A stretch of DNA of 49,561 nucleotides. Origin: Caenibacillus caldisaponilyticus. GTDB taxonomy: Bacteria > Bacillota > Bacilli > Bacillales > Sporolactobacillaceae. This document shows, piece after piece, positions 8,325 to 19,308 of this stretch. A program made the position numbers and the translations under genes. The first letter of the stretch is position 1, and the number at the start of each line of letters is the position of its first letter. The stretch spans positions 1-49,561 of the forward strand of contig NZ_BDDQ01000032.1 of assembly GCF_002003465.1 (NCBI RefSeq). The letters run 5' to 3'. The notes beneath the pieces were generated by a model. It was not told where the DNA came from. It saw nothing but the letters and a program-made list of their open reading frames with translations, and searched no databases.

Positions 8325-10556
8325 TCACATGACGCGCTTGAACATTTTCTCCAGCTCGTACGTGGAGATGTGCACGATGACCGGGCGCCCGTGTGGACAA
8401 GTAAATGGATCTTCCGCTTTCGCCAAATCGGCCAGCAGCGCCTCGATTTCTTCCGGGCGCAGATGGTGATTGGCCTTGATCGATTTTTTGCACGCCATCA
8501 TGATGGCGAGGTCTTCGCGCAATTCCTTGACGGACACGTTGCCGCGTTCCAACAATTCTTGGACGATCGCCTCGATCATTTCCTTTTCCCTGCCGCGCGG
8601 CAGCCAGCGCGGATGGGCGCGGACGATGACGGAGCGCGGGCCGAACGGTTCGACCGCAAAGCCGAGGCTTTTCAGAAACTCGAAATGTTGCTCAATGATG
8701 GCGTATTCCGCGGCGGAAAATTCAAAGGTCAAAGGCAGAAGCAATTCCTGCACTTCAGGATCGGTTTCCGCGACCTTTTCGCGAAAGTATTCATATTTAA
8801 TCCGCTCTTGGGCGGCGTGTTGGTCGATCAAATACAAACCGCTTTCGTTCTGAGCCAAAATGTACGTGCCGTGCAGCTGTCCGATCGGATACAGAACGGG
8901 CATGCGCCCGCCCCGCCTTGCTTCCGTTTTCGGCCCCGTTCCGGCGGTGTCTGGCAAGCCGTCCGGATCGACCGCTTCTCTTTCCGTTTCGTCCGCAAGG
9001 TCCTTGGCAAAACCGTTGGCCGGCCTTTCCTCCCCTCCTAGGCCAAATTCCGGCGGGTGCAGAGAGGCGGTGTCGTGCGGCCTTTCATGGAAAACAGGGC
9101 AGTCGCTTCCGGTCGAAGAAACCGTTTGCGCTGCGCCGTCGCCGTCCGGCCGCGCCGACTGATCGTCGGGCTCAACGGGGCGTGGCCGGGAAGCCGCCGG
9201 CCGCTCCGCTTCCGGGACGACTTGTTTTGCCGGGGCTCCGGACCGGTCGAAGCCTCGCTCATCGCCATGTGGAGCCGCGTGCTTGCGATCCTCGCCCGCG
9301 GGTTTCCCGAGTTCGGGCATTCGGGCGTCCCCGCCGGTCTCGCGCTCACCAGCCGCCGGCCGCCGGTCTCCATCGGGGGTCCCGGGCGCGGAAGCTTTCT
9401 TTTCCGCCCCTCCTTCCCCGTCCGTCCAAAGGGGGGACGCTTCTTTGACGTAGTCGCGCGCGTTCGGTTCCGCCGCGGCGGAACCGTCGGAGAAAGTCTC
9501 GAAGCGGAAGGCCTGTTGTTCCGAACGCCCTTTTTCGCCCTTTGGCCTTGCCCCGACCGACGGAATGAGCCGCTCCTTGTGGAACGTTTCCCGGATCGCC
9601 CGTTCGACGAGCTCGCATAGCTCTTTTTCTTTACTGATCCGGGCCTCAAGCTTCGCCGGGTGGACGTTCACGTCGATCAACGCCGGGTCGGTTTCGATGT
9701 GGATGACGGCGATCGGATAACGGCCGATCGGAAGCAAGGTGTGGTAACCCCTCAACACGGCGTTGAACAGTCCATAGTGGCGGATGAAACGCCCGTTGAT
9801 GAACAGGTAGACGTATTGACGGCCGGCGCGGGTGATCTCCGGTTTGACGAGCCGGCCGTACACTTTGAAATCGAGCGATTCTTCGCTGAACGAAAGCGAC
9901 GCCTTGGCGGTGCGATAGCCGTAAATGGCCGCCAGCACTTGGGCCAGATCGCCGTTGCCGTTCGTGCGCAGCAAGATTTTCCCGTCATGTGTCAACAAAA
10001 AGCGCACGTCGGGGGACGCCAGCGCGAGCCGGTTCACGACGTCCGTAATATTAGCGAGTTCGGTATGTATCGTTTTCAAATGTTTGAGGCGCGCCGGCGT
10101 ATTATAAAACAATTGCGTGACGGTCATTTCCGTTCCCCGGTTGGAAGGCGCCAACCCGGATTCGAGAATTTCGCCGCCCTGTATGACGAGGTAGCGCCCG
10201 GGGCCTTCGCCCGTTCCGGTCAATAGCTCCACCCGGGAAACCGAGGCGATGCTCGGCAGCGCTTCGCCGCGGAAGCCGAGCGTCCGAATATGAAAGAGGT
10301 CGTGTTCATCGCGGATTTTGCTCGTCGCGTGCCGTTCAAATGCCGCTTCGCAGTCTTCGGGCAAAAACCCGTGGCCGTTGTCGGTGACCTTGATCTTGCG
10401 CAGGCCGCCTTCTTCCACTTCGATTTGTACGGACGTCGCGCCGGCGTCAAGGGCGTTTTCGACCAATTCTTTCACGATGGACGCCGGCCGTTCCACGACT
10501 TCGCCGGCGGCAATCTTGTTGGCCAGACGCTCGTCCATTTTTTTGATCCGTCCCAT
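8325..10556 (-). CDS. mutL: DNA mismatch repair endonuclease MutL
   Basis: Acts after MutS has found a mismatch and, in Gram-positives, nicks the new strand itself. The N-terminal GHKL ATPase shows [14 protein letters not shown] and GFRGEALPS. The C-terminal endonuclease shows [12 protein letters not shown] (about residue 580), [12 protein letters not shown] and CPHGRP (about 720), so it is the nicking type. QELLLPL near the C terminus resembles the sliding-clamp-binding site of B. subtilis MutL. The ATG at 10556 is chosen because GGAGGTG precedes it by 6 nt; the frame stays open upstream. The 743-residue length exceeds the 627 of B. subtilis because of a Pro/Glu/Gly/Arg-rich linker at about residues 340-545. 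It lies 164 nt downstream of mutS. Confidence 0.96.
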   Translation of the reverse strand: MGRIKKMDERLANKIAAGEVVERPASIVKELVENALDAGATSVQIEVEEGGLRKIKVTDNGHGFLPEDCEAAFERHATSKIRDEHDLFHIRTLGFRGEALPSIASVSRVELLTGTGEGPGRYLVIQGGEILESGLAPSNRGTEMTVTQLFYNTPARLKHLKTIHTELANITDVVNRLALASPDVRFLLTHDGKILLRTNGNGDLAQVLAAIYGYRTAKASLSFSEESLDFKVYGRLVKPEITRAGRQYVYLFINGRFIRHYGLFNAVLRGYHTLLPIGRYPIAVIHIETDPALIDVNVHPAKLEARISKEKELCELVERAIRETFHKERLIPSVGARPKGEKGRSEQQAFRFETFSDGSAAAEPNARDYVKEASPLWTDGEGGAEKKASAPGTPDGDRRPAAGERETGGDARMPELGKPAGEDRKHAAPHGDERGFDRSGAPAKQVVPEAERPAASRPRPVEPDDQSARPDGDGAAQTVSSTGSDCPVFHERPHDTASLHPPEFGLGGEERPANGFAKDLADETEREAVDPDGLPDTAGTGPKTEARRGGRMPVLYPIGQLHGTYILAQNESGLYLIDQHAAQERIKYEYFREKVAETDPEVQELLLPLTFEFSAAEYAIIEQHFEFLKSLGFAVEPFGPRSVIVRAHPRWLPRGREKEMIEAIVQELLERGNVSVKELREDLAIMMACKKSIKANHHLRPEEIEALLADLAKAEDPFTCPHGRPVIVHISTYELEKMFKRVM

Positions 10557-10720
10557 GACCGCCACCTCCAAGGCATAGGATATCAACGAAACAACTTGAG
10601 CCGATTGCCGGCTCTTCCACATCGCCACCGCCGTCCGCACGTCTTTCCTTCGATAGATTTTGAAAGAAACGATCCCGCCTTTTCGCGTGATGCGCCGATG
10701 GCCGCAAAAAATGGGGCGCG

Positions 10721-13477
10721 TTAATCTTTCAGCTTCTGTTGCAGTTCGTACAGGCGGTTCATCGCTTCCATCGGCGTCATGTCCAACAAATTGAGCTGTT
10801 TCAGGCGCTTGATCACGTCGCGTTCCTTTTTGGCCAGCGGCGGCGCGGCGGGCGCCGCTTCTTCAAACAAGCTGAGCTGTTCGCCGGCGCCGCCCGCCTT
10901 GAGATCGCTTGGTGGCCGCTCATTTCGATCCCCGTCCGCATCGGCGCCCGTTGACAACGTTTCCTGCGTGCCGCCGGCCATTGGCTCCGTCCCGGAGGCT
11001 TGACGCGCCGAGCCGTTGCCGCCCGGTTTCTGCGAATCCGGCGCGGCAGCGCGGCCCTCCGCCTCTTTTGGCAGATGCGAACCGCCCGCTTGACGAATAG
11101 AAACGGAAGGCGCATGTTGCTCCAATTCCTCAAGGATGGCCGTCGCTCGCTCAATGAGCGGCTTCGGAAGCCGGGCGAGTTCGGCGACATGGATGCCATA
11201 GCTTTTGTCGGCATAGCCGGGCATCACTTTATGCAGGAAAATGAGGCGGCCGTCTTCTTCGATCGCGCCGACGTGGACGTTTTTCAGCCGGGGTAGCGTC
11301 GCTTCCAAGTCCGTCAGTTCATGATAGTGAGTGGAAAACAACGTCTTCGCTCCGACGCGGTCGTGGATATATTCAATCATCGCCCGCGCGATCGCGATGC
11401 CGTCATAGGTCGACGTCCCCCGCCCGATTTCATCTAGGAGGATCATGCTTTGGGGCGTCGCGTGCGATAGCGCGTCCTCCGCTTCGGACATCTCGACCAT
11501 AAAGGTGCTCTGGCCTGAAACGAGATCATCCGCCGCCCCGATTCGCGTAAAGATTTGGTCAAAGATCGGCAGCACCGCCTCGTCGGCCGGGACAAAACAA
11601 CCGATTTGCGCCATGATGGCGATCAAGGCCGCCTGACGCATGTACGTGCTTTTTCCGCCCATGTTCGGTCCGGTGATCAACAAAATGTCGCATGCTTCAT
11701 CCATGACGATGTCATTGGCGACAAAAGACTGATCGGTGAGGACGCGCTCGACGACAGGGTGGCGGCTGTTGATGAGCCGCAAGCTCTTGCGCTCGGTAAA
11801 CGTCGGACGGGTATAGCCGTATTCGTCGCTGATGGTCGCGAAGCTTTGCAGGACGTCGATTTCGGCGATGACGCGCGCCAGCTTCTGCAAGCGTTCGGCG
11901 TAGCTTTTGATCTGCTCCCGTATCGTCTGAAACAGCTGGTATTCCAGACTGGAGATTTTCTCCTCGGCTTCGGTGATGAGCTGTTCTTTTTCTTTCAATT
12001 CCGGGGTAATAAACCGTTCCGCGTTGGTCAACGTTTGTTTGCGTTCATAACGGCCTTCCGGCAAATATTTCAGGTTGGGCTTCGTCACTTCGATATAGTA
12101 ACCGAAGACTTTGTTGTAGCCGATCTTCAACGATTTAATGCCGGTGGCTTCGCGCTCCTTCTGCTCCAATTCGGCGAGCCACGATTTGCCGTTTTTTTGG
12201 ATGTAACGATATTCGTCGAGTTCAGGGTGAAAGCCGTCCTTAATCATGCCGCCGTCGGTCACGGATGCGGGCGGATCGTCGACGATCGCCTCGTCGATGA
12301 TCGCGTGGACTTCGCCGCACGGATCGATGGCGTTCACGAACTCGTGAATGGCCCTGTGATCGATGTTTTTCAGAATGTCGATGATCTCCGGAATCTCGGC
12401 GAGCGAGCGCTTCAGCTGATTGAGTTCCCGGGCGTTGACGTTGCCGTAGGATACGCGGCCGACGAGCCGTTCCAGATCATAAACGCGGCGAAGCGATTCC
12501 CGCAATGCCTCGCGTTCGATGAAATGCTCTTTCAAAGCTTCCACCGCGGACAACCGCTTTTCAATGGCCTCTCGGTCAATGAGCGGCTTCTCAAGCCATT
12601 GCTTGAGCTTGCGCCCGCCCATCGCCGTCATCGTGCGATCCAAAATCCAGAGAAGCGAACCGCGCTTTTTCCCTTCGCGCAGCGTTTTCATAATCTCCAA
12701 GTTGCGGCGCGCGCCGGCGTTGAGAACCATATAGTCGAAGACGTCGTACGGTTCGATCGCCTGCAAATGGCCGAGCGACGACTGCCGGTTCTTTAATAAA
12801 TACTGCAAAAGTTTTCCGGCGGCCCGCCTCGCTGCCTCGTTTTCGAGGCGGCGGGTCACCGCGGCGAGCTCATCAGGAATCGCCTCGCCGTCTTCGCGGG
12901 AAAACGTGATCCGTTCGCCCGCGAGCGCCGGGCGCAGTCCGGCTTCTGACGACTCGTCGACGACGATTTCGCGGCAATGAAAACTGGCGATCTCGCGCGC
13001 GACCTCGCCGGGCTCTCCAACGACCGTCGACCGCCCTTCGCCCGTCGTCAAATCGAGAAAGATGAGCCCGTAAGAACGGCCGTCAAACGCGACCGCGCCG
13101 ATATAATTGTTTTCCTTAGGGTTCAAGGCGCCTTCGTCCATGACCGTTCCGGGCGTGATCACCCGGATGACTTCGCGCTTGACGACGCCTTTGGCGAGCT
13201 TCGGATCTTCGATTTGTTCACAGATCGCGACTTTATATCCTTTTTCTATCAATCTTTCGATATAGTGGTTGGCGGAATGATAGGGAACGCCGCACATCGG
13301 GATGCGTTCGTCTCCGCCCCCGTCGCGCGACGTCAGCGTGATTTCAAGCTCTTCGGCCGCTTTTTTCGCATCATCGAAAAACATTTCATAAAAATCCCCG
13401 AGCCGAAAAAAGAGAAAAGCATCTTGGTAGTCCTTTTTGATGGCGAGATATTGCTGGATCATCGGGGTATACGGCAT
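10721..13477 (-). CDS. mutS: DNA mismatch recognition protein MutS
   Basis: Binds mismatches and small loops and recruits MutL. The N terminus has the mismatch-recognition segment [12 protein letters not shown]; the ATPase shows GPNMGGKST (about residue 600), SQSTFMVEM-type and [12 protein letters not shown] motifs, and STHYHEL. Near the C terminus, after a disordered Gly/Ala/Pro linker of about 90 residues, QLSLFEE is a good sliding-clamp-binding motif, followed by the helical tail [18 protein letters not shown] choose the ATG at 13477 (product [10 protein letters not shown]) because AAAGGA is correctly spaced for it; an ATG four codons upstream (13489) touches that SD. The 918 residues are longer than the usual 850-860 because of the linker. 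Confidence 0.96.
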   Translation of the reverse strand: MPYTPMIQQYLAIKKDYQDAFLFFRLGDFYEMFFDDAKKAAEELEITLTSRDGGGDERIPMCGVPYHSANHYIERLIEKGYKVAICEQIEDPKLAKGVVKREVIRVITPGTVMDEGALNPKENNYIGAVAFDGRSYGLIFLDLTTGEGRSTVVGEPGEVAREIASFHCREIVVDESSEAGLRPALAGERITFSREDGEAIPDELAAVTRRLENEAARRAAGKLLQYLLKNRQSSLGHLQAIEPYDVFDYMVLNAGARRNLEIMKTLREGKKRGSLLWILDRTMTAMGGRKLKQWLEKPLIDREAIEKRLSAVEALKEHFIEREALRESLRRVYDLERLVGRVSYGNVNARELNQLKRSLAEIPEIIDILKNIDHRAIHEFVNAIDPCGEVHAIIDEAIVDDPPASVTDGGMIKDGFHPELDEYRYIQKNGKSWLAELEQKEREATGIKSLKIGYNKVFGYYIEVTKPNLKYLPEGRYERKQTLTNAERFITPELKEKEQLITEAEEKISSLEYQLFQTIREQIKSYAERLQKLARVIAEIDVLQSFATISDEYGYTRPTFTERKSLRLINSRHPVVERVLTDQSFVANDIVMDEACDILLITGPNMGGKSTYMRQAALIAIMAQIGCFVPADEAVLPIFDQIFTRIGAADDLVSGQSTFMVEMSEAEDALSHATPQSMILLDEIGRGTSTYDGIAIARAMIEYIHDRVGAKTLFSTHYHELTDLEATLPRLKNVHVGAIEEDGRLIFLHKVMPGYADKSYGIHVAELARLPKPLIERATAILEELEQHAPSVSIRQAGGSHLPKEAEGRAAAPDSQKPGGNGSARQASGTEPMAGGTQETLSTGADADGDRNERPPSDLKAGGAGEQLSLFEEAAPAAPPLAKKERDVIKRLKQLNLLDMTPMEAMNRLYELQQKLKD

Positions 13478-13597
13478 CGATTTCTTCATCCTTTATCCGT
13501 GCATATTCGAGAACATTATAACATAGATCATGACAGAAAACGGCGCGCGAAGGCGCCCGCGCCTGAAGCCGCCCTCCGGCTTTCCGTCCGCCAAAAG

Positions 13598-13630
13598 ATA
13601 AAAAAACTAGGAAGGATGCCTTCCTAGTTT
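13598..13630 (-). terminator. Terminator of cotE
   Basis: A perfect 12-bp stem (13604-13615 with 13619-13630) starts in the cotE stop codon and is followed on the minus strand by a run of T residues. Confidence 0.85.
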
Positions 13631-14184
13631 TATTCTTCGATCTCGCTGACCAAAAACTCCGAGTCGAGGTCTTCAAAGGCTTCGTCGATTTCTTCTTCCC
13701 ATTCGTCTTCATCGATCACATCGTCTTCATCGACCGTCACCCGGACCTTTGTTTCGCCGATGACTTCGACGATGAATTCCCGCTCCACTTGGACGACGAT
13801 TTTATTCCCATTCGGTGAAACGTTGGCTTCCAGGCTGTTCGGCTCCTGAAGCGTGCGAGCGTAAACCTCCAGGCGGTCGGAAATCACTTTTTTATCCTTA
13901 ATGGTGAGGGCAATTTCGTCGCGGTAGGTGACGCTTTCGCTCACGACTTCGGTTTTGGTGTTATTGTTATAAGAATACCATACATTGATGTCGTAGCTGC
14001 CTTCTACGACGACGACGTCCTTTTGATAGGTGGTGCGGAATTTATGGTTGATGACCCAACAGCCGAGAATGCTTGACGGTTTGTGAAGCGGCGATATGGT
14101 GTGAGCGCTTTGACTGAATTTCTTGCCTTTTCCGCAAACGGCTTTTGTGATGATTTCCCGGTAGTTCTTTTCCATAACAGGCAC
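13630..14184 (-). CDS. cotE: Outer spore coat morphogenetic protein CotE
   Basis: Directs assembly of the outer spore coat in the mother cell. The sequence closely follows known Cot[66 protein letters not shown], then a strongly acidic tail ([20 protein letters not shown]). I choose the GTG at 14184, 10 nt after GGAGG; the ATG at 14175 (MEKNYREI) is the alternative and fits the family N terminus equally well. An ATG at 14262 would add unrelated residues. It lies between mutS and, unusually, an M42 aminopeptidase rather than ricA. A possible sigma-K promoter is at 14217-14244. Confidence 0.92.
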   Translation of the reverse strand: MPVMEKNYREIITKAVCGKGKKFSQSAHTISPLHKPSSILGCWVINHKFRTTYQKDVVVVEGSYDINVWYSYNNNTKTEVVSESVTYRDEIALTIKDKKVISDRLEVYARTLQEPNSLEANVSPNGNKIVVQVEREFIVEVIGETKVRVTVDEDDVIDEDEWEEEIDEAFEDLDSEFLVSEIEE

Positions 14185-14216
14185 GGGGCCATGACCTCCT
14201 TTGCTTTCTTCCCTGT

Positions 14217-14244
14217 CATGGTATGCGGGGCGAATGACCAGTGT
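14217..14244 (-). promoter_or_regulatory. Possible sigma-K promoter of cotE
   Basis: On the minus strand, ACAC (14241-14244) and CATACCATG (14217-14225) are 15 bases apart, resembling sigma-K boxes (AC and CATANNNTA) with one mismatch. In B. subtilis cotE has sigma-E and sigma-K promoters. No good sigma-E match was seen. Confidence 0.35.
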
Positions 14245-14478
14245 GCCAAACTTTTGTGCCATCGCCCGCCCATCCCCGTGCGGTTGTCGCCGTGCGGCAT
14301 GCGCTTTCCGAGACTCGTCCCGAGATTGACGAAAACCGTTTTGCCACCCGGCTTACGGTTTACGAAGCCTTGCCATGAGCCGAACGCAAGAGAAGAGGCA
14401 CGAACGATATAAAGGACCGCGCTTGATGCTCAGGAAAGCGCAAGCCTTCCTTCTTTCCTGCCGTTTAATATGAACCGT

Positions 14479-15537
14479 TTAGTCTTCGACGGCCAGGTGC
14501 GATTGCAAATAGTGGTAAATGAGCGTGCCGGTATGGACGAGCGAATCGCGATGGGTGCGTTCGAACGCATGCGAGGCGTCGATTCCCGGACCGATCAAGC
14601 CGTGGACCACGTCGGCGCCGGCGCGCATCGCGGCGGACGCGTCGGAACCGTAATACGGGTAGATGTCGATTTTATAAGGAATGTTGTGCTCTTCCGCCAA
14701 GGCAACGAGATGTTGTCTCAAGGCGTAATGATACGGACCGCTCGCGTCTTTCGCGCAGATGGATACGGAATATTCGTCGGTCGCCTGGCCGTCGCCGATC
14801 GCCCCCATGTCGACGGCCAAATATTCGACGGTTTCCGGCGGTATGTTGGAATTTCCGCCGTAACCGATCTCTTCATTATTCGAAATGAGAATATGCGTCG
14901 TGTACGGCAACTCGACCCCGTTTTCCTTCAGCTTCGCGACGACGTGGAGCAAAATGGCGACGCTCGCCTTATCGTCCAAATGGCGCGATTTGACAAACCC
15001 GCTCTCGGTTACGGCGAAACGCGGATGGAAAGAGACGAAATCGCCGACCCCGATGCCGAGGGCTTCCGTGTCTTCGCGGCTCTTGACTTTCTCATCGATG
15101 CGCACTTCGATATTCTCATCGTTTCGTTCGGCTTTGCCGGCGTCTTTATAGACGTGCACGGACGTCTGATGCATCAAGATCGTCCCGGTATAGCGCCGGC
15201 CCGTCCGCGTTTCGATTTCACAATACTCGCCTTCGACCATATTCCACGGAAAACCGCCGATCTTTTCGAGCTTCAGGCGGCCGTCGGCTTTGATTTCTTT
15301 CACCATCGCGCCCAACGTGTCGACGTGCGCGGTCAAGAGCCGGTGTTTTCCGTCATCCTTTCCTTTTATCGTCGCGATCAGGGCGCCTTTATTCGTCCGT
15401 TGGGTCGGCATGCCCAATGACTTAAAAACGGCTTCGGTGTAAGCGATCGCCTTTTCGGCCCGGCCGGACGGGCTGGGAATGTTGACCAAATCGCCGATCA
15501 AGCGGATGATTTCGTTGCCATCTACGATGTGTGCCAT
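14479..15537 (-). CDS. M42 family metallopeptidase (glutamyl aminopeptidase / FrvX type)
   Basis: A di-metal cytosolic aminopeptidase of the M42 family, which forms large tetrahedral particles that degrade peptides. At 352 residues it is full length. Metal and catalytic residues are visible: TAHVDT (about residue 70), RHLDDKAS, NNEEIGYGG, the Asp in AVDMGAIG, and the His in ASHAFERTH. The exact substrate preference cannot be read from the sequence. The ATG at 15537 has GGGGGA upstream. It sits between ricA (which has its own terminator) and cotE, so it is probably a separate transcription unit. A partial CAGGAAAG/CTTTCCTG inverted repeat at about 14429-14461 may terminate it, weakly. Confidence 0.88.
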   Translation of the reverse strand: MAHIVDGNEIIRLIGDLVNIPSPSGRAEKAIAYTEAVFKSLGMPTQRTNKGALIATIKGKDDGKHRLLTAHVDTLGAMVKEIKADGRLKLEKIGGFPWNMVEGEYCEIETRTGRRYTGTILMHQTSVHVYKDAGKAERNDENIEVRIDEKVKSREDTEALGIGVGDFVSFHPRFAVTESGFVKSRHLDDKASVAILLHVVAKLKENGVELPYTTHILISNNEEIGYGGNSNIPPETVEYLAVDMGAIGDGQATDEYSVSICAKDASGPYHYALRQHLVALAEEHNIPYKIDIYPYYGSDASAAMRAGADVVHGLIGPGIDASHAFERTHRDSLVHTGTLIYHYLQSHLAVED

Positions 15538-15801
15538 ATGTCAGTCCCCCGTTATGTATTTTATATCCATAAATATATTCAACAGGCCAAGCGCCGTCTC
15601 CTGCCTTTTGCTCGGAAATGCATCGACGAACAACGGTTTTGCGGCCGGCTTTTACAGGGCGGCGGCCGATCGCATGCGCCATCTCCAGAGGAAGTTGCGG
15701 CTTCAACAAGCCGTTCGGTTGTGTTGCGGTTCGCCTGACAGGCAGGATGGCGGGCGCCGACAGGATGCCGCGGATGAAAAAGGAGAAATTTTGTTGCCAT
15801 G

Positions 15802-15832
15802 AAAAAACGCCGACACTAAGGTCAGCGCTTTT
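15802..15832 (-). terminator. Terminator of miaB-ricA
   Basis: A short stem (CGCTGAC with GTCGGCG, one G-T pair) begins right after the ricA stop and is followed by six T residues on the minus strand. The remaining 260 nt up to the M42 gene hold no recognisable gene. Confidence 0.75.
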
Positions 15833-16239
15833 CAATGGCGGCCGTTTCCGGTCTGGCCGGACAACACGTCGCCGCCGGTCGATTTGGTGATCTCTTCGGT
15901 CACGCGTTCAGAAATCGTCCGGGCGATATACTGCAAAAGATCGTTGACTTCCACTTGAGACTGCTTAAATTCTTTGACGATCGGAATTTTGTCGAGCTCG
16001 TCCATCAATTGGTCGATTTTCTTTTCGTTTTCCCGATAAGCTTCTTCTTTGTGATAATGCTGAAGATTGACGGACTCTTTTTGCAAAAGCTTGATCTGCT
16101 TGATCAGTTTTTGCACCTTTTCGTTTTGGTTGATCGCCGCCTCGGCCCGTTTAAAAAAATCGACCTCTTCCGTTTCCGCGATCATTTTCGCCAATTCGCC
16201 GGCTTTTGCCAAAATGTCTTCGCGCGTGTATTTGCTCAT
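15832..16239 (-). CDS. ricA: RicA (YmcA), subunit of the RicA-RicF-RicT complex
   Basis: With YlbF (RicF) and YaaT (RicT), RicA guides RNase Y in mRNA maturation and supports competence, biofilm formation and sporulation in B. subtilis. The helical 135-residue protein matches YmcA throughout ([42 protein letters not shown]). The C-terminal tail differs: it ends GQTGNGRH and the whole protein has no cysteine, whereas I recall B. subtilis YmcA ending with a cysteine-containing tail linked to the complex's iron-sulfur clusters. The start overlaps the end of miaB by 4 bases, so the genes are co-translated. Its partner RNase Y is also in this window. Confidence 0.92.
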   Translation of the reverse strand: MSKYTREDILAKAGELAKMIAETEEVDFFKRAEAAINQNEKVQKLIKQIKLLQKESVNLQHYHKEEAYRENEKKIDQLMDELDKIPIVKEFKQSQVEVNDLLQYIARTISERVTEEITKSTGGDVLSGQTGNGRH

Positions 16240-17738
16240 TGATTCGCAGCCTCCTGCTCGGCGACGATCTCACCGTCCAACGTCCACGTTTTCGCTTTCG
16301 TCACGCGCACGTTGACCAACTGGCCGATGAGCGATTTCGGCCCGCGGAAGTGGACGACTTTATTCGTCCGGGTATGTCCCATTAACACGTCCTCGTTTTT
16401 CTTGCTCGCGCCTTCGACGAGCACTTCGACGATTTCGCCTTCCAAGCGCGCGTTGCTCTTATACGCCAGCTCGTTCACCAGCTCGTTTAAACGCTGCAGG
16501 CGATCTCTTTTCACTTCCATCGAAACGTTGTCTTCCATGCGCGCCGCCGGCGTCCCCGGCCGCGGCGAATAAATGAACGTGTACGCGCCGTCAAACTGGC
16601 ATTCTTCAACGAGCGAAAGCGTGTCTTGGAATTGCTCTTCGGTTTCGTTCGGAAAACCGACGATGATGTCGGTCGTAATCGCCGCGTGCGGAATCGCTTT
16701 TTTCAGTTTGTAAAAAAGTTCCAAGTAGGACTCTCGCGTGTAATTGCGCCCCATGATTTTCAAAATCGCATTGTTCCCCGATTGAACGGGCAAATGAATG
16801 TGCTCGACAAGGTTGCCGCCCTTGGCCAACACTTCGATCAAATCGTCCGTGAAGTCCCACGGGTGGCTGGTCGTAAAGCGGACGCGCGGGATGTCGATCT
16901 TGCGGATTTCATCCATCAAGTGGCTGAGCCGGTAAGAGCCGTCGTTCAAGTCTTTGCCGTAGGCGTTCACATTTTGGCCGAGCAAGGTGATTTCCTTATA
17001 GCCTTTCCGGGCCAGCTCACGCACCTCTTGAATGATTTCGTGCGGATGACGGCTGCGCTCTTTGCCGCGCGTATACGGCACGATGCAATACGTGCAGAAT
17101 TTGTCGCATCCGTACATGATGTTGACCCAGGCGCGGACGTTGCCTTTGCGCGCTTTCGGCAAATTCTCGATGACGTCGCCTTCTTTCGACCACACCTCCA
17201 TGACCATTTCTTTGCTGAACATGGCTTCTTTCAGGAGCTGCGGCAAACGATGGATGTTGTGCGTGCCGAAGATGAGGTCGACGTGCTGATACTTCTGCAA
17301 AATACGGTTGACGACCGCCTCTTCCTGGGCCATGCACCCGCAGACGCCGAGGATGAGATCGGGATTTTCCCGCTTCAATTGTTTCAGGTTGCCGAGTTCC
17401 CCAAACACTTTGTTTTCCGCGTTTTCACGGATGGCGCACGTGTTGAGGAGGATGATGTCGGCTTCTTCCTCCACATCAGTCGATGTATAGCCGATTTCCT
17501 CGAGAATGCCCGCCATCACTTCGGAATCATGCTCATTCATTTGGCAGCCGTACGTGCGGATGAGATATTTCTTCCCCGCGCCGATGCCTTTTATATCATC
17601 AGGAATGCTGAAATCGTTCAAATGTCGGACCGCCTGTCTGCGGCGACGGCGCGCCTCTTTCAGATTGGGCGCCACAAACGTTCTTTGGAAATAGACGGAA
17701 TAGTCCTTCTCTGGCTTCGTTTGTTTGATATCAGCCAT
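16236..17738 (-). CDS. miaB: tRNA-2-methylthio-N6-dimethylallyladenosine synthase MiaB
   Basis: A radical-SAM methylthiotransferase that adds a methylthio group to the A37 base first modified by MiaA. Domain order: N-terminal MTTase domain with cysteines in [20 protein letters not shown] and GVCGCMAQ; radical-SAM core with the CxxxCxxC of GCDKFCTYC (about residue 210) and GQNVNAYG; C-terminal TRAM domain with GHTRTNKVV. The ATG at 17738 is chosen because AAAGGAGG lies 9 nt upstream and the product then begins like B. subtilis YmcB; the 27 residues further upstream cover the promoter. The product is about 500 residues, normal for the family. It is the first gene of a miaB-ricA operon. Confidence 0.96.
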   Translation of the reverse strand: MADIKQTKPEKDYSVYFQRTFVAPNLKEARRRRRQAVRHLNDFSIPDDIKGIGAGKKYLIRTYGCQMNEHDSEVMAGILEEIGYTSTDVEEEADIILLNTCAIRENAENKVFGELGNLKQLKRENPDLILGVCGCMAQEEAVVNRILQKYQHVDLIFGTHNIHRLPQLLKEAMFSKEMVMEVWSKEGDVIENLPKARKGNVRAWVNIMYGCDKFCTYCIVPYTRGKERSRHPHEIIQEVRELARKGYKEITLLGQNVNAYGKDLNDGSYRLSHLMDEIRKIDIPRVRFTTSHPWDFTDDLIEVLAKGGNLVEHIHLPVQSGNNAILKIMGRNYTRESYLELFYKLKKAIPHAAITTDIIVGFPNETEEQFQDTLSLVEECQFDGAYTFIYSPRPGTPAARMEDNVSMEVKRDRLQRLNELVNELAYKSNARLEGEIVEVLVEGASKKNEDVLMGHTRTNKVVHFRGPKSLIGQLVNVRVTKAKTWTLDGEIVAEQEAANQ

Positions 17739-17774
17739 ACCTCCGCGCCTCCTTTCAAAGCGTACCATTCTGAA

Positions 17775-17803
17775 ATTATAACATACGGCGCTGGGAATGT
17801 TAA
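17775..17803 (-). promoter_or_regulatory. Sigma-A promoter of miaB-ricA
   Basis: TTAACA (17798-17803) and TATAAT (17775-17780), read on the minus strand, are 17 bases apart, and TGT before the -10 box makes it an extended -10 promoter. It lies 37 nt upstream of the miaB ATG. Confidence 0.8.
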
Positions 17804-17864
17804 CAAAATCATCCGTCAAGCAAACAGGTGCCCGTTTCCCGTGCCGCGATGCTTCCGTCCGGCT

Positions 17865-17905
17865 AAAAAAAAACGTCCCCCAACGCGACCTGCATTGGGG
17901 GACGT
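17865..17905 (-). terminator. Terminator of kbl
   Basis: A stem of about 11 bp (17873-17883 with 17895-17905) lies 7 nt after the kbl stop and is followed by nine T residues on the minus strand. Confidence 0.88.
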
Positions 17906-17912
17906 CGGCCCT

Positions 17913-19091
17913 TTATAGGACGCCAAGCGCTTTGCCGGCTTTCTCGAAAGCGTCCAGCGCTTCCTGCAATTCTTCTTTCGTATGCTGCGCGGTCACGATC
18001 GTGCGGATGCGGGCGGTGCCTTTCGGAACCGTCGGATAGACGATGCCTTGGGCGAAGACGCCGTACTCGAACAGCTTGTCCGAGAACTGAAGGGCCTTGG
18101 CTTCGTCGCCGATGATCACCGGTGTGATGGGCGTTTCGCTTTTACCGGTGTCGAAGCCGAGCGCTTCCAAACCTTTTTTGAAGAAATTCGTGTTATCCCA
18201 CAGCCGCTCGATCCGTTCGGGTTCTTCCAATAACACGTCGATCGCGGCCGAACAGGCGGCAGTCACCGCCGGCGGATGCGACGTGCTGAACAAAAACGGA
18301 CGACCTTTATGGATCAAATAATCGCGCAGCGTGTTGGTGCTCGCGACATATCCCCCGAGCACGCCGATCGCTTTGCTGAGCGTTCCGACCTGGATGTGAA
18401 CGCGGCCGTCGAGCCCGAAATGGTTGACCGTCCCGCGGCCGTTTTGGCCGAGCACGCCGCTGGCATGAGCGTCATCGACCATTACCATCGCGCCGTACTT
18501 CTCGGCGAGCTCGACGATCTCCTTGAGCGGGGCGATATCCCCGTCCATGGAAAAAACGCCGTCGGTCACGATGAGGCGGACGCGGTATGACGCTGAGTCT
18601 TTTAAGGCGTCTTCCAACGAGTCCATGTCGGCGTGTTTATAAATTTTACGCGCCGCTTTCGTCAAGCGAATGCCGTCGATGATCGACGCGTGGTTCAGTT
18701 CGTCGGAAATCACGACGTCTTGGTCCGAAAGGATGGCGGACAAAACGCCCTGGTTCGTTGTAAATCCCGACTGGAAGACGAGCGCGGCTTCCGTATGCTT
18801 GAAATCGGCGAGCTTTTCTTCCAATTGGTCGTGCATCGTGAACGTTCCGGCGATCGTCCGGACCGCTCCCGTGCCCGCGCCGTATTGCTCGACGGCTTCG
18901 ATGGCCGCTTTTTTCAATTTCGGATGATCGGTCAAACCGAGATAGTTGTTGGACGACAGCTGAATGACTTCTTTGCCTTTGATCCGAACGCGCGAACCTT
19001 GTTTAGATTCAAGCTCCGTGAGTTCGCGAAACGTCCCTTTTTCCCTCATTTCATCAAGCTCCGCTTGCAAATAGCGGAACGCTTCTTTCAT
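17913..19091 (-). CDS. kbl: Glycine C-acetyltransferase (2-amino-3-ketobutyrate CoA ligase)
   Basis: A PLP enzyme of the alpha-oxoamine synthase family that splits 2-amino-3-ketobutyrate with CoA into glycine and acetyl-CoA, the second step of threonine degradation. The 392-residue protein has the family signatures [39 protein letters not shown] and the cofactor lysine in [11 protein letters not shown] (about residue 240). The closely related BioF cannot be ruled out by motifs alone, but the locus matches B. subtilis kbl. The ATG at 19091 has GGGGG 8 nt upstream. The expected partner tdh (threonine dehydrogenase) is not next to it; an M19 dipeptidase takes that place. Confidence 0.88.
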   Translation of the reverse strand: MKEAFRYLQAELDEMREKGTFRELTELESKQGSRVRIKGKEVIQLSSNNYLGLTDHPKLKKAAIEAVEQYGAGTGAVRTIAGTFTMHDQLEEKLADFKHTEAALVFQSGFTTNQGVLSAILSDQDVVISDELNHASIIDGIRLTKAARKIYKHADMDSLEDALKDSASYRVRLIVTDGVFSMDGDIAPLKEIVELAEKYGAMVMVDDAHASGVLGQNGRGTVNHFGLDGRVHIQVGTLSKAIGVLGGYVASTNTLRDYLIHKGRPFLFSTSHPPAVTAACSAAIDVLLEEPERIERLWDNTNFFKKGLEALGFDTGKSETPITPVIIGDEAKALQFSDKLFEYGVFAQGIVYPTVPKGTARIRTIVTAQHTKEELQEALDAFEKAGKALGVL

Positions 19092-19220
19092 GTTGCAAAC
19101 CCCCTTCACGGCAACGCGGGTCGCGGCCTCTGGGCGGGCAGCCGGCTATTATCCGGCAAAAAGGGACTCCCCGCTTCGGACGGCCGCCGTTTCTCCGCCG
19201 CCTGTCAAGAAACCGATTCC

Positions 19221-19250
19221 ATTCTATCACGTCGTAAAATGAAATGTAAA
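19221..19250 (-). promoter_or_regulatory. Sigma-A promoter of kbl
   Basis: TTTACA (19245-19250) and TAGAAT (19221-19226), 18 bases apart on the minus strand, with TGA before the -10 box (extended -10). It lies 130 nt upstream of the kbl ATG. Confidence 0.6.
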
Positions 19251-19308
19251 CCGCCGCCGGCGCGCATCCGTCCTTTTCGACGGGGCGGCCAGGCACGGGG
19301 AGATCCGC

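Noticed and set aside
8074-8493. 139-residue minus-strand frame overlapping the end of mutL
   Set aside because: It overlaps the conserved C terminus of MutL, has no SD and a shadow-like composition.
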